A stretch of DNA of 64,000 nucleotides from Xanthomarina gelatinilytica (lineage in GTDB: Bacteria; Bacteroidota; Bacteroidia; Flavobacteriales; Flavobacteriaceae), in the NCBI RefSeq assembly GCF_000348685.1, contig NZ_ANLA01000008.1, forward strand, positions 1-64,000. The letters are read 5' to 3'. Shown here in pieces: positions 43,979 through 53,960 of the stretch. How positions within the stretch are numbered: position 1 is the first letter of the stretch; the number at the start of each line of letters is the position of its first letter. A program made the translations under genes and the position numbers. Below the pieces are notes generated by a model. It saw only the letters and a program-made list of their open reading frames with translations. It made no database searches and was not told the DNA's origin.

Positions 43979-45754
43979 GTGCAAAAATCATCAAAATCCA
44001 TAGCAGTACTTCCATTTGTTAATATGAGTAACGATGTTAATAATGAATATTTTAGTGATGGTATTACTGAAGAAATTATTAATGCATTAACCAATATTAA
44101 AGAATTAAAGGTCATTGCAAGAACATCTTCATTTGCATTTAAAGGAAAACAGGTTGATATTAGGAAAGTAGGGAAGCAGTTAAACGTTGCAACAATTCTA
44201 GAAGGCAGTGTTAGAAAAGCAATGAATAGAGTGCGTATTACAGCTCAATTAATAGATGCCAGTGATGGTACCCACTATTGGTCTAAAAATTTTGATAGAG
44301 AATTAGACGATATTTTCAAACTTCAAGACGAAATAAGCCTTCTAATTGCTAATGAAGTCCGGAATAACTTTGGGCATTTTGATATTCAGGACCATTTAGT
44401 AACAGAAGTAACAAGCAGTATTGAAGCCTACGAATTGTTTTTAAAAGGACGTTATTATCAATTGCAATGGACTCCTGATGCGCTCCGAGAAGCCATAAAT
44501 TATTATAATAAAGCCATTGAAAAAGATAAAAACTATGCCAAAGCCTACTATGCCAATTTACAATGCTTTGGTTTGTTGGCAGCTTGGGGCTATATGCCAT
44601 ATCAAGAAGGAATAGAAAATGCAGAGAGAAACTTTCTAATAGCTAAAGAGTTAGATACTCAATTGCCAGAATACCCACTTTCTTTTGTAGGCAAAACCTT
44701 TTGGGGTGAATGGGATTTTAAATCTGCTTACGGTTATATAGAACAGGTATTAGCTATAAACCCTAATCATATTGATGGTTTGGAAGCCATGGCAGAATTA
44801 TTTATAGCTCATGGATTATTTGATCAGGCAGAAAACTATGCGCGAAAACTGCTGGATGTGGATCCTTTATCAGCTAATAACCATTATACTTTAGCTCATA
44901 TTCACTATTATCAAAAAGATTTTAAAACGGCTTTAACACATGTTAATAGAGCTTTGAGAATACGGCCAGATTTGGAACTTGCAAAACATTTACAGGCTTT
45001 GTGTCTTTTATGGTTGAATAAAAAAGAAGAATTTGAAAATGCAACCAAAAACAATCCGTTATATCAATTACAGACTATTTTGTTTCAAGTTATTAATGAA
45101 AATAATCAATCCTTATCAGAAACTTTAATAGAATCTTGGAAAGACGTAGATAAGGAAAGGTCTCAATTAGCCCCTTATGAATTATTTATTCTTGCGAATA
45201 CAGCTCATAAAGCAGAAGCCTTTAACTTGTTAAAAAAGTACATAGAACAACGTCGTGGACAAATTATTAATTATAGACAAGATCCTCTACTAGAACCATT
45301 AAAGCAATTTGAAGATTTTGTAAACTTGCATACATCCAACTTCTCAATTGATGATGTATCTGAGCTTAATGTAGAGAAGGCTAACAATAAATTAATTATT
45401 GATCCCACAGAACAGATTGCACTTAAAAAGAAGTTGGTAGATTATATTGAAGACGAAACCCCTTATTTAGATTCCCAATTAAATTTAAAGTTTGTAGCAG
45501 ATGCTTTAGAAATTCATCCCAATAAATTATCCTATTTAATAAACGAAGTTATGGGAGTGAACTTTAATGAGTTTATAAACCAATACCGACTTAAGCACTT
45601 TAAATCCATTGCGTTAAAACCTGAGCTTAAGCACATCACCATTTTAGGTTTGGCATATGATAGTGGTTTTAATTCCAAAAGTGTTTTTAATACCTTTTTT
45701 AAAAAAAGTGAAGGTGTTACTCCAAGTAAATGGGTTCAGCTACATTCTATTTAA
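43979..45754 (+). CDS. TolB-like/TPR/AraC regulator, HTH at C-terminus
   Basis: A 591-residue protein that starts with GTG; TAA immediately precedes it in frame, so no longer form is possible. Residues 1-135 are a TolB-like domain of the kind found in CadC- and adenylate-cyclase-type regulators (KSIAVLPFVNMSND, then ARTSSFAFKGK, VATILEGSVRK, THYWSKNFDREL). TPR repeats span about 150-420 (AREAINYYNKAIEKDKNYAK type). A C-terminal AraC-type HTH (about 490-590) contains LGLAYDSGFNSKSVFNTFFKK. No membrane helix, so cytoplasmic. The order is opposite to that of the regulator at 54213. It probably controls the genes that follow. Confidence 0.82.
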   Translation: MQKSSKSIAVLPFVNMSNDVNNEYFSDGITEEIINALTNIKELKVIARTSSFAFKGKQVDIRKVGKQLNVATILEGSVRKAMNRVRITAQLIDASDGTHYWSKNFDRELDDIFKLQDEISLLIANEVRNNFGHFDIQDHLVTEVTSSIEAYELFLKGRYYQLQWTPDALREAINYYNKAIEKDKNYAKAYYANLQCFGLLAAWGYMPYQEGIENAERNFLIAKELDTQLPEYPLSFVGKTFWGEWDFKSAYGYIEQVLAINPNHIDGLEAMAELFIAHGLFDQAENYARKLLDVDPLSANNHYTLAHIHYYQKDFKTALTHVNRALRIRPDLELAKHLQALCLLWLNKKEEFENATKNNPLYQLQTILFQVINENNQSLSETLIESWKDVDKERSQLAPYELFILANTAHKAEAFNLLKKYIEQRRGQIINYRQDPLLEPLKQFEDFVNLHTSNFSIDDVSELNVEKANNKLIIDPTEQIALKKKLVDYIEDETPYLDSQLNLKFVADALEIHPNKLSYLINEVMGVNFNEFINQYRLKHFKSIALKPELKHITILGLAYDSGFNSKSVFNTFFKKSEGVTPSKWVQLHSI

Positions 45755-45798
45755 AGCTCTTTAAACAAACCTCATTTTTATTTCCAATAAATTCCGAA

Positions 45799-45850
45799 CG
45801 TTCTAATTTATAATTCAGAACGATTCGCTTCAAGATATATCTCAATTTTG
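45799..45850 (+). promoter_or_regulatory. Class I promoter: CGTTCT-N12-AGAACG, 20 bp before the -7 box
   Basis: Perfect 6-bp arms at 45799-45804 and 45817-45822 are followed after exactly 20 bp by CAATTTTG (45843-45850), one mismatch from TAnnTTTG. The repeat covers the place of the -33 box, which is typical of activator-dependent promoters. The arrangement recurs at 51672 and 60679. It serves the gene at 45888. Confidence 0.65.
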
Positions 45851-45887
45851 TCACATCAAATAAAACATAATCAAAAAACGAACAATT

Positions 45888-46493
45888 ATGAAAACAATCA
45901 AAAAACAAATGAAGTTAAAAATGGCAGCTGGTGTTGCTTTTTTATTAATGTCTGCAATGTCATTTGCACAGAACGATTCCACTAACGAAACCACATTTCA
46001 ACGCAACGGTTTTATCTTTGAGATTGGTCTTGGAGGAGGCGTTATAAGTATAGAAGATAGTGAAGGCATTCAAACCTTTGATACATCACAAGGAGCTTTT
46101 AGCTTTCCTGAATTGAAATTTGGTTTTATGCTGAATGATAAGTTGGCTATAACAGCTTCCATGCCAGGAAACATCTATGAATTTCAAGACAACGACAGGC
46201 ACTTTGGTAGTTTTATTCCATCTGTACAGTATTGGGTTAAAGACCGTTGGTGGATTCATGGAGGTATTGGTTTAGCCATAGATGGTCCTGCTTTATACGA
46301 TATTAATGATGAAAATGATGATTGGAATTTTGGGTGTGCAGTTATGGCAAGCTCAGGTTATGAATTTTACAAGAAGAAGAACTTTGCATTAAATATACAA
46401 TCAAAAATAGTTCTAGGGAGAGCGTTTCTGGAAGGTGATGCGCATAGAGATGCCGCTTTATTTAACGTAGGATTAGGATTTAGTTGGTTGTAA
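45888..46493 (+). CDS. Small outer-membrane beta-barrel-like protein
   Basis: A 201-residue exported protein with a signal peptide (cleavage near MSFAQND). Alternating hydrophobic strands with Gly and aromatic ends (FIFEIGLGGGVISI, GGIGLAIDGPAL, LFNVGLGFSWL) suggest an eight-stranded outer-membrane barrel. A terminal aromatic or hydrophobic pair (WL) is consistent with barrel insertion. Two decayed relatives exist in the window: a remnant at 63483 that keeps the last 45 residues, and a leader-only fragment at 60609. It begins the run of genes to 49788. Confidence 0.75.
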   Translation: MKTIKKQMKLKMAAGVAFLLMSAMSFAQNDSTNETTFQRNGFIFEIGLGGGVISIEDSEGIQTFDTSQGAFSFPELKFGFMLNDKLAITASMPGNIYEFQDNDRHFGSFIPSVQYWVKDRWWIHGGIGLAIDGPALYDINDENDDWNFGCAVMASSGYEFYKKKNFALNIQSKIVLGRAFLEGDAHRDAALFNVGLGFSWL

Positions 46494-46506
46494 TAAACAG
46501 GTACTC

Positions 46507-47382
46507 ATGCAATCTTTTTTTATCAATCAAGAATCTAAAAAAGCAATTATAGATTTATACTATAAAAAGCTTCAGAGTTTAAATCTAGACTTCGAATTCT
46601 TAACTGTTGAAACAAGTTTTGGTGACGCAAATATTATAATAACTGGAAATGCTAACAATCCACCATTAGTCTTGGTGCATGGCGAGAATAGCTGTGCACC
46701 AATTGCAATTGAAAAGTTAAAAGAACTTGAGGAAAAGTTTAGAATTTACGCTATTGATATCTTAGGACAGCCCAATTTGAGTGAAGAAGTCATACTTAAC
46801 CCAAAAACGGATGATTATGGAAAATGGATGTATGAGATTTTATCGCGACTTCAAATATATAAGGCTTATTTTGTGGGAATATCACTAGGTGGTTTTATTG
46901 GTCTAAAATCATTAATCTATAATCAAAATAGAATATTTCAAGCTTTTTTAATTCATCCTGCTGGCATTGTAAACGGTAATCGGTTTGAAGTTTTTGTTAA
47001 AGCATATTTGCCATTTACATCGTTTAAAATTCAAAAAAAAACAATCTGTCTTAAGCAATTCATGAAAAACACATACACCAATGAAGATGCTTTTACTTTA
47101 AAGTTTTTATCAAAACTTTTTTTAACTTATCGAACAAAAAGGTTATCAATACCCTTAATGACAACACAAGAAGCTCAAATAATAACCATACCATTAAACA
47201 TTATTGCAGCAAAAGATGATTATTTATTTCCAGGTGAAAAGCTTTTGAATCGTGCCCAAAAACTTTTTCCATCATTAAAAAAAACTATTTTGCTGGAAAA
47301 CTCTAAACATTTTCCCAGTAAAGACGATTACGACAGAATAAAAGAATTGATTTTAGAAACACTAATAACATCCAAAAAATAA
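46507..47382 (+). CDS. Alpha/beta hydrolase
   Basis: A 291-residue cytoplasmic-type hydrolase with no signal peptide. LVLVHGENSCAP holds the oxyanion-hole segment, the nucleophile Ser is in FVGISLGGFIGL (GxSxG), and Asp (AAKDDYLFPGE) and His (NSKHFPSKDD) near the C-terminus complete the triad. The substrate cannot be told. It begins 13 bp after the barrel gene, and five bases separate it from the beta-lactamase-fold gene, so these are co-transcribed. Confidence 0.85.
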   Translation: MQSFFINQESKKAIIDLYYKKLQSLNLDFEFLTVETSFGDANIIITGNANNPPLVLVHGENSCAPIAIEKLKELEEKFRIYAIDILGQPNLSEEVILNPKTDDYGKWMYEILSRLQIYKAYFVGISLGGFIGLKSLIYNQNRIFQAFLIHPAGIVNGNRFEVFVKAYLPFTSFKIQKKTICLKQFMKNTYTNEDAFTLKFLSKLFLTYRTKRLSIPLMTTQEAQIITIPLNIIAAKDDYLFPGEKLLNRAQKLFPSLKKTILLENSKHFPSKDDYDRIKELILETLITSKK

Positions 47383-47386
47383 CCAT

Positions 47387-48526
47387 ATGAAAAAGATAAT
47401 ACCTTTTAGTTTGGCACTTTTTGTTTCATTTTCATGCTTTGGTCAACAAACTATGAATGATGAATTTAAACAACTATTAAAAGCTGAAATGGAGAAAGAG
47501 ACGGTTAATAATGCATTTTTACACGTATATTCAAAGGCGAAAGCCATTGATGTTAAACTAGCTGAAGGCGTATTTAGCACAGGAGATTCAGTAGCTATTG
47601 ATACTCCTTTTTATGTGGCAAGCATTGGAAAAACATTTACAGCAACAGCCATAGGCTTGTTGAAAGATAACAAACAATTGGCGTTTGAAGATGCCATAAG
47701 TAACTACTTGTCTGAAGACATTTTAAAGGAACTACATGTTTTAGAAGGCGTAGATTATTCCAATGAGATTACCATAGCTCAGTTGTTACAGCATACCTCA
47801 GGATTGTCAGACTATTTTGAAGATAAAACTGTTAATGGCACTCCAAATATGATGGAACAACTCTTTAATGATCCAACAAAGATTTGGACACCCTTGGAAC
47901 TGATTCAATTTTATAAAAAGAATATGAAGCCCTTATTTGCTCCAGGCACTAGTTATCATTATACTGATACGGAATATGTGTTATTAGGGTTGATTATTGA
48001 GCGTGTGAGTGGTTTAAAACTTCATGAGTTTTTTAAACAGTATATTTTTCAACCACTAAACATGAATCATACGTACATGAACTTAAGATCAAATCCCATT
48101 CAGGAAACGGCAAAAATGGCTGAGATTTATGCAAGTGTATACAACATCTCTAGTTTTAATAGCTTAACAGCTGATTGGGCTGGAGGAGGTTTGGTTTCTA
48201 CCACACAAGATTTAATAAGGTTTCAAGATGCTTTATTTCATGGCGAGTTGGTTAAAAATGACACGTTACAAACCATGCAACAATGGACTCCAGAAACTCA
48301 AGGTATGTACTATGGTTTTGGGCTTAGGAAAATAGTATTTAACGAACTTCATCCAAGTTTGCCTGAACTTGAAGTTATTGGACATTCAGGTAGTACAGGT
48401 TCTTATTTATTTTACTGTCCTAGTTTAGATACATATGTCTCGGGAACATTAAATCAAACTGATGAAGTAAGACAGACCATCCTTTTGTTAAGCAACATTA
48501 TGTCACTTATTTCTGAAAAACAATAA
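47387..48526 (+). CDS. Class C beta-lactamase-fold serine hydrolase (1)
   Basis: A 379-residue exported protein. The signal peptide ends near SCFGQ, and its Cys makes lipidation possible. S79-I-G-K82 is the SxxK catalytic pair, YTD (from SYHYTDTEYVLLG) takes the Tyr-x-Asn place, and HSGSTG near the C-terminus takes the KTG place. The family includes penicillin-binding esterases, D-aminopeptidases and beta-lactamases; antibiotic resistance should not be assumed. The second of four such proteins in this region is at 51929. Confidence 0.85.
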   Translation: MKKIIPFSLALFVSFSCFGQQTMNDEFKQLLKAEMEKETVNNAFLHVYSKAKAIDVKLAEGVFSTGDSVAIDTPFYVASIGKTFTATAIGLLKDNKQLAFEDAISNYLSEDILKELHVLEGVDYSNEITIAQLLQHTSGLSDYFEDKTVNGTPNMMEQLFNDPTKIWTPLELIQFYKKNMKPLFAPGTSYHYTDTEYVLLGLIIERVSGLKLHEFFKQYIFQPLNMNHTYMNLRSNPIQETAKMAEIYASVYNISSFNSLTADWAGGGLVSTTQDLIRFQDALFHGELVKNDTLQTMQQWTPETQGMYYGFGLRKIVFNELHPSLPELEVIGHSGSTGSYLFYCPSLDTYVSGTLNQTDEVRQTILLLSNIMSLISEKQ

Positions 48527-48537
48527 AAACAACAGGT

Positions 48538-49788
48538 ATGAAAACAATTTTAAAATTCAAGGTGGCATTACTTTTTACTTTATTAGTTGCCTCATTTGGT
48601 TATACTCAAAACGGAAACAAAATAGATTGGACTACGGATTTGGAAATTTATAAATCACAGTTAGAAAGCAGACACATCGACTTATACCATTCCATAAATA
48701 AGCAAACATTTGATAAAGAATTATCACGCATAAAAGTGCTGTCAGATTCGGCAAGTGATTTCGAGGTTGTTTTAGAGTTGATGAAACTCACCAGACGCAT
48801 TGGAGATGGTCATACGGCAGTATCATTACGTCATTTAGATACACATACTTTTCCATTTGAAGTCAAGTTTATAGAAAATGAATGGCGAGTCGTAAAAATA
48901 AGTCATGAGCATAAAAATTTATTAAAGGCGTCGTTGGTAGCTATTGATGGTGTTCCTATTGATGAGGTAGCAGCAAAAGTTTCAGAAGTGGCACAATTTG
49001 TTGAAAATAAACATTCGCAAGTTGTTAGAACAGGAAGTTATTTAACCATAAGCGAATTATTGCAGGCCTTACAAATAACTAAAAATACAAACTCAGCTGA
49101 ATTTACATTTATAGACTTAGATAATAAAAAAATTACAGTAACGCTTGAAGCATTAGATAAAGTTGCAGCAGAAAAGACAGCAAATTTTGTTGCTTTATCC
49201 ATTAGTGTTCCCGAAATAACAAAACCAAACAGCCCTATGTTCGATTATTTATGGTATGCGCCAATAAAAAGCACAAAAGCTGTTTATATACAATTTAATA
49301 GTTATCCAACTTTTGAAGACATGCAGGTTTTTGGAGAAGAATTGGTAGGTTATATTACTGAAAATGAAATTAAACAGGTGGTAATAGATATGCGTAATAA
49401 TGGAGGAGGCGATTTGTATGTAGGCGTAGTTTTAGCCTATGCGCTTAATTTGGCTGATACTATAGACTGGAAGCAAGGTGTGTATGTTATGACTGATGCA
49501 GTTACATTTTCGGCAGCCACAAGTAATTCGGCACTTTTTAAACAATTATTGAATGCTAAAATTGTGGGACAGCCAACTGGTTCCAATCCAACAGGCTATC
49601 AAGATATGGACCAGTTTGAGTTACCCAATTCAAAATTGGTCATTACCTATTCCAAAAGAAGGTTTGAATTATCTGAAACAGTAACACAAGGTATTCAACC
49701 AGATGAGTTTTTAAACTATAATTGGAAAAATTTCTCACAAGGAAACGATAACATGCTTCAATGGGTCATTAAAGATATAAAACATTAA
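48538..49788 (+). CDS. S41-type peptidase-like protein
   Basis: A 416-residue exported protein with a signal peptide (near SFGYTQN). VVIDMRNNGGGD (about 282-293) is the hallmark strand of the tail-specific protease (S41) core. TDAVTFSAATSN holds the nucleophile Ser, but the family's usual Lys four residues later is not evident, so activity may rest on another base. No PDZ domain is obvious. It is the last gene of the run from 45888. Confidence 0.8.
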   Translation: MKTILKFKVALLFTLLVASFGYTQNGNKIDWTTDLEIYKSQLESRHIDLYHSINKQTFDKELSRIKVLSDSASDFEVVLELMKLTRRIGDGHTAVSLRHLDTHTFPFEVKFIENEWRVVKISHEHKNLLKASLVAIDGVPIDEVAAKVSEVAQFVENKHSQVVRTGSYLTISELLQALQITKNTNSAEFTFIDLDNKKITVTLEALDKVAAEKTANFVALSISVPEITKPNSPMFDYLWYAPIKSTKAVYIQFNSYPTFEDMQVFGEELVGYITENEIKQVVIDMRNNGGGDLYVGVVLAYALNLADTIDWKQGVYVMTDAVTFSAATSNSALFKQLLNAKIVGQPTGSNPTGYQDMDQFELPNSKLVITYSKRRFELSETVTQGIQPDEFLNYNWKNFSQGNDNMLQWVIKDIKH

Positions 49789-49861
49789 ATCAGATACAGA
49801 TGAAAACTCCCGATGCAAGATTAGTTTTTACCGCTTAAAGATTATAACAAACTTTATTTTT

Positions 49862-49869
49862 TACATTTG
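49862..49869 (+). promoter_or_regulatory. -7 element TACATTTG close to a regulator start
   Basis: A perfect TAnnTTTG match ends 19 bp before the TTG start at 49889. The transcript leader would be very short (about 10-15 nt), so initiation may be nearly leaderless. Confidence 0.5.
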
Positions 49870-49888
49870 TGATTAACAAAATAAGAGT

Positions 49889-51673
49889 TTGATCGATAAA
49901 AAATCCATAGCAGTACTTCCTTTTGTCAATATGAGTAATAATATTGAAAACGAATATTTCTGCGATGGATTAACAGAAGAAATCATTAACGCTTTAGCTA
50001 AAATAAAAGACCTTTCAGTTACTTCCCGTACCTCTTCATTTTATTTTAAAAACAAAACAGTAACAGCTAAAGAGATAAGAGAGAGATTAAATGTTGCTAC
50101 TTTTATTGAAGGTAGCGTGAGAGCATCAAAAAACAAAATTCGCATTACAGTGCAAATGATAGATACGGGTAATGACCTTCATTTCTGGTCAGAAACTTTT
50201 GACAGAAATCCTGATAATGTTTTTCAGATACAAGACGAAGTTAGTCTTTTTATTGCTGAAAAGTTACGTGAACATATAGGCCACCTCGAAATAGAGGATA
50301 AGTTGGTTGAACCTATTAATGTGCCTGTAGCTATTTATAGAGAGTACCTTAAAGGGAGATATTATATCATGAAGTTAGATGTTAAAAACTCTATTAAAGG
50401 GATCAATATTCTAAAAGATGTTATAAAAAAGGAGCCAAATTTTATTCAACCATATTTAGACATAAACTTGAGTTATACCTATATGGGCACTTTAGGTTTG
50501 TTGCCAGCTGATGAAGCTTTTCAAAATGCACAGCCCTTTTTTCAAAAAGCTATTGAATTGAATCCAAATTCATCTAGAGTACAATTAAATTTATCTTGGA
50601 TTGAGTGTTGGCATAACTGGAATTTGGAAAAGGCTTACGAACATGCCAACAAAGCTTTGGAAATTCAACCCTCAGATGATATTTATCTAACCATTTCTAA
50701 CTACTTAACAGTTGAAGGTAAATTAGACTCAGCACACAACTTTTTAGACAAAGCTTTGCAATTGGATCCTTTTTCTGCAATGAATCATCATTATAAAGGG
50801 TTCTTACTATACCTTCAAGAAAAGTACAACGACGCATTGCCGTACTTACAAAAAGCTTTAGAGTTAAATACTGATTTGGTTTTTCCACCTTTATATATTG
50901 GAGAATGTTTATTGTTTACAGGCAAACAGGAGGAAGCCGTTACTTATTATAATAATTTAAAAGGTATTCCAGTTACTGATCTAACCCAATTGGGTGGTTT
51001 GGCATTATGTTATGCTAAAATGAATGATTATAAAAAATGTGAAGAAAAGGTCATTGAGCTTGAAACCTATTTGGAATCTAAAAACATTGATAAGGCTTTT
51101 AACTTCTTGATTTTAGTAAATGTATTATTAGGTAATTATGATAAAGCTATAGATTTAGTGGAACAAGCTTTTGAAAACCATCTGCCTTTAATTTTATTGT
51201 TAAATACAGAACCAATAATAAAGCCTATAAAAAACAACAAACGCTTTAAAAGCATTATGCTAAAAGCCATTCCAGATAATGTCAATTACAAGCAGAAGAA
51301 AAAGTATAAACAAGCATTATTGGATACTAATGAAATTAAAAAGTACAGTAAAGAACTAGAACAAATTATGATAGACTATAAACTGTACTTAAATCCAGAT
51401 CTATCCTTAAAAGATTTGGCGTCTTACTTGGAACTTCCTGCCAATTACGTCTCTCAATTATTAAACCTAGGATTTCAAAAAAACTTCTCTGAATATGTGA
51501 ATACATTTAGAGTGAATGAATTTAAAGAACGCGTTCTTCAAAAAGAAAATAAAGGTTTAACAATAATGGCTGTAGCTTACGATAGCGGTTTTAACTCTAA
51601 AACAGTGTTTAACACCTTCTTCAAAAAAATAGAAGGGATAACACCCAATGCTTACCTGAAAAGTAATAGTTAG
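49889..51673 (+). CDS. TolB-like/TPR/AraC regulator, HTH at C-terminus (paralogue)
   Basis: A 594-residue paralogue of the regulator at 43979 with the same layout: TolB-like domain at 1-135 (KSIAVLPFVNMSNN, SRTSSFYFKNK, FIEGSVRASK), TPR repeats (about 150-460; DSAHNFLDKALQLDPFSAMN) and a C-terminal AraC-type HTH (about 495-594; VAYDSGFNSKTVFNTFFKK). The start is TTG; an in-frame TAA 15 bp upstream and no ATG between confirm it. The recognition helix is nearly identical to that of its paralogue, so both may bind the same class I sites (inference). Confidence 0.82.
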   Translation: MIDKKSIAVLPFVNMSNNIENEYFCDGLTEEIINALAKIKDLSVTSRTSSFYFKNKTVTAKEIRERLNVATFIEGSVRASKNKIRITVQMIDTGNDLHFWSETFDRNPDNVFQIQDEVSLFIAEKLREHIGHLEIEDKLVEPINVPVAIYREYLKGRYYIMKLDVKNSIKGINILKDVIKKEPNFIQPYLDINLSYTYMGTLGLLPADEAFQNAQPFFQKAIELNPNSSRVQLNLSWIECWHNWNLEKAYEHANKALEIQPSDDIYLTISNYLTVEGKLDSAHNFLDKALQLDPFSAMNHHYKGFLLYLQEKYNDALPYLQKALELNTDLVFPPLYIGECLLFTGKQEEAVTYYNNLKGIPVTDLTQLGGLALCYAKMNDYKKCEEKVIELETYLESKNIDKAFNFLILVNVLLGNYDKAIDLVEQAFENHLPLILLLNTEPIIKPIKNNKRFKSIMLKAIPDNVNYKQKKKYKQALLDTNEIKKYSKELEQIMIDYKLYLNPDLSLKDLASYLELPANYVSQLLNLGFQKNFSEYVNTFRVNEFKERVLQKENKGLTIMAVAYDSGFNSKTVFNTFFKKIEGITPNAYLKSNS

Positions 51674-51723
51674 TTTTGATTTTATAATTAGAACTTTTTC
51701 TTTGCAATTTACATTTAATTTTA
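51672..51723 (+). promoter_or_regulatory. Class I promoter: AGTTTT-N12-AGAACT, 20 bp before the -7 box
   Basis: Arms at 51672-51677 and 51690-51695 (one mismatch) are followed after exactly 20 bp by TAATTTTA (51716-51723). The same geometry is found at 45799 and 60679. It begins in the stop codon of the regulator gene and points to the gene at 51929. Confidence 0.55.
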
Positions 51724-51784
51724 CTTCATCAAATCTTTATAGTTTTAGATTGGTTGATATATTCTTTGTTCATATTAAAATGGA

Positions 51785-51888
51785 GTCATAATTAAATGAT
51801 TTGCGTCATAATTTATAATACTGCGTTAAACTTTATATCTCTTGCTTCATAGCTGTTTACTGTTACTTTAAAGTTAAACCCATCTTTG
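51785..51888 (+). promoter_or_regulatory. Class II promoter with 20-bp-spaced direct repeat
   Basis: TCATAATTAAAT (51786) and TCATAATTTATA (51806) are 20 bp apart. Downstream come TTTAC (51856-51860) and CATCTTTG (51881-51888), spaced as -33 and -7 boxes. From 51808 on, the sequence is closely similar to 56381-56500 upstream of the ankyrin gene (for example CTGCGTTAAACTT and CATAGCTGTTTACTGTT). Confidence 0.6.
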
Positions 51889-51928
51889 TATCATCAAATT
51901 AACACTGTAATTACAAAAATTTAAAACC

Positions 51929-53884
51929 ATGAAAAAATGTATCCAATTATGTTTTGCGTTACTTATGTTTAGCGCATGTAAAGGTCAGATAAATTCTGAT
52001 GTAGCCATACAACCAACCTTATCGGACTATAAAGTAGGAGAAACATGGGTTTGGAAGTATAAAGGCGTAACTACCCAAGGGGAAGTAAGATCTGAAGGGA
52101 CAGATGCTCGAGAAATAATAGATGTTAATGGTGAACTACGAATAACTATTGGAAAGGATACGATTCCTGTCTCAAACATTGTAAAACCCGAAACAAGTAA
52201 CACGCCAAAGTACGCTTGGCCACTTAAAGTAGGTAAAAAATGGATTTATGAAGAAAACTGGACAAGTCAGGATGGTACCACAGGGAAACAGCAAATGAAC
52301 GCTGAAGTGCTATCTTATAAAGAAGAAACGGTTGAAGCTGGAACTTTTATGGCATACACCATTCACTATAATGGTAACATCACAAATTCTAGAGGCTATA
52401 ATGCGGTTGTAGATGAGGTTTGGTTGTATGCACCTGAAGTTAAAAATTTCATTAAGCTAACGCAAAATCAAGATAATTATATTTATAACGAAGAGCTAAT
52501 AGAGTATTCTGATAAGCCATCAAAAAATAAAGTCCAATTAGAGAATCAAATTATTGGAAACGTGAAATTTTTGGAAGAGCCTGAGGACTTTAGCACTATA
52601 GCAAATAAAATGGTCGACTATAAAATACCTGCCTTATCGCTTGCAGTCATCAATGATGGTAAAATAGAATGGGCGGATATCTATCAAAATCCAAGTTTTT
52701 CAGCGCAAAACTTAAACTATTCTAGTATTTTTCAAGCAGCATCTTTATCTAAACCCGTAACTTTTTTTGCTGCCTTACGTATGCATACTGCTGGAGAAAT
52801 AGACTTGGATGAGCATATAGATATATACTTAGAAAGTTACCAATTGCCACAGGGCAAACAAACTGCCGATAATCCAGTAACCTTTCGTAATATTTTTGCA
52901 CATACTTCCGGTATTACTTCCGGAGGATATCAAGGCTATGCTAAAGATCTTGTAATACCAACTGATGTTGCTATTTTAAAAGGCAGTGAAGGCGTAAATT
53001 CACCAGCGATAGAAGTCATCACAGCACCAAATGAAATGTTAGCGTATTCTGGTGGTGGATACACCTTAGCTGAGGTAGCACTTCAAGATATTTTTAATGA
53101 CGATTTTTCAAATATTATGAGCAAATGGATACTTCAACCTATTGGTATGAAGAATTCTGAATTCACACAACCATTGCAACCATTAGACTCAAGCAAAGTT
53201 GCAAAAGGATATACGTCAAAAGGAGTTATTATCGATGGAGGTTGGAGAAATCATCCTGAACAGGCTGCAGCTGGACTTTGGAGCAACGCTGTTGATATGG
53301 CCTACTTTTTAATTGAAATCTATAGAGGTTATCAAGGTCAAAGTTCCATTTTTTCAAAGTCTGAAATTCAATCGATACTCAATCATGAACGTGGTGGACA
53401 TATTTATGGATTAATCGTGGATAAATCAGACACAGGTTTTGCAATTACACACTATGGTGGTAATGCTGGATATCGTACAGGTATGACCATAGACCTTAAC
53501 ACCGGAAAAGGATTGGTCTATTTAATTAATTCAGATAATGGAGGAGCTCTTGGCAATGAATTGCTGTTATCAGCTTCACAATTATACCATTGGAATCATT
53601 TTAAACGTGTATCGGTTAAACGCAATCAATTAGATTCAGAATTATTAAAACAACTTACAGGCACATACAAATGGAGTAATCAGGTAGAGCTTTCTATAAG
53701 TTTTAATGATGAAACAAACCAAATTTCCTTGCACTTTCCAAATGGTGATGCTTATGAACTCATTCCAATTAAAGGTGAAGAATTGAGTTTTATCAATTCT
53801 AATAATGGAGTTGAGGTTTCTTTTACAGCCACAAACGATTATCAATCTTTCCGACTTTACGGTGACACCGCAATTAAACTGTAA
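51929..53884 (+). CDS. Class C beta-lactamase-fold lipoprotein (2), with N-terminal extra domain
   Basis: A 651-residue lipoprotein with lipobox FSAC (Cys16). Residues 30-190 are a beta-rich domain with YKVGETWVWKYKG and WPLKVGKKW, a type seen as a stand-alone unit in other secreted proteins. The serine-hydrolase domain runs from about 215 to 560: S272-L-S-K275, YSGGGY in the YxN place and HYGGNAGYRTG in the KTG place. The last 90 residues form a beta-rich tail. Its start is preceded by two different promoter elements, so it is likely under complex control. Confidence 0.85.
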   Translation: MKKCIQLCFALLMFSACKGQINSDVAIQPTLSDYKVGETWVWKYKGVTTQGEVRSEGTDAREIIDVNGELRITIGKDTIPVSNIVKPETSNTPKYAWPLKVGKKWIYEENWTSQDGTTGKQQMNAEVLSYKEETVEAGTFMAYTIHYNGNITNSRGYNAVVDEVWLYAPEVKNFIKLTQNQDNYIYNEELIEYSDKPSKNKVQLENQIIGNVKFLEEPEDFSTIANKMVDYKIPALSLAVINDGKIEWADIYQNPSFSAQNLNYSSIFQAASLSKPVTFFAALRMHTAGEIDLDEHIDIYLESYQLPQGKQTADNPVTFRNIFAHTSGITSGGYQGYAKDLVIPTDVAILKGSEGVNSPAIEVITAPNEMLAYSGGGYTLAEVALQDIFNDDFSNIMSKWILQPIGMKNSEFTQPLQPLDSSKVAKGYTSKGVIIDGGWRNHPEQAAAGLWSNAVDMAYFLIEIYRGYQGQSSIFSKSEIQSILNHERGGHIYGLIVDKSDTGFAITHYGGNAGYRTGMTIDLNTGKGLVYLINSDNGGALGNELLLSASQLYHWNHFKRVSVKRNQLDSELLKQLTGTYKWSNQVELSISFNDETNQISLHFPNGDAYELIPIKGEELSFINSNNGVEVSFTATNDYQSFRLYGDTAIKL

Positions 53885-53960
53885 TATAAGCTTAAAGTTT
53901 ATATTAAAAACTCAAACAGTATTAGTCAAGTAATTTTAAAGATGTATTTTATGATAGTGA

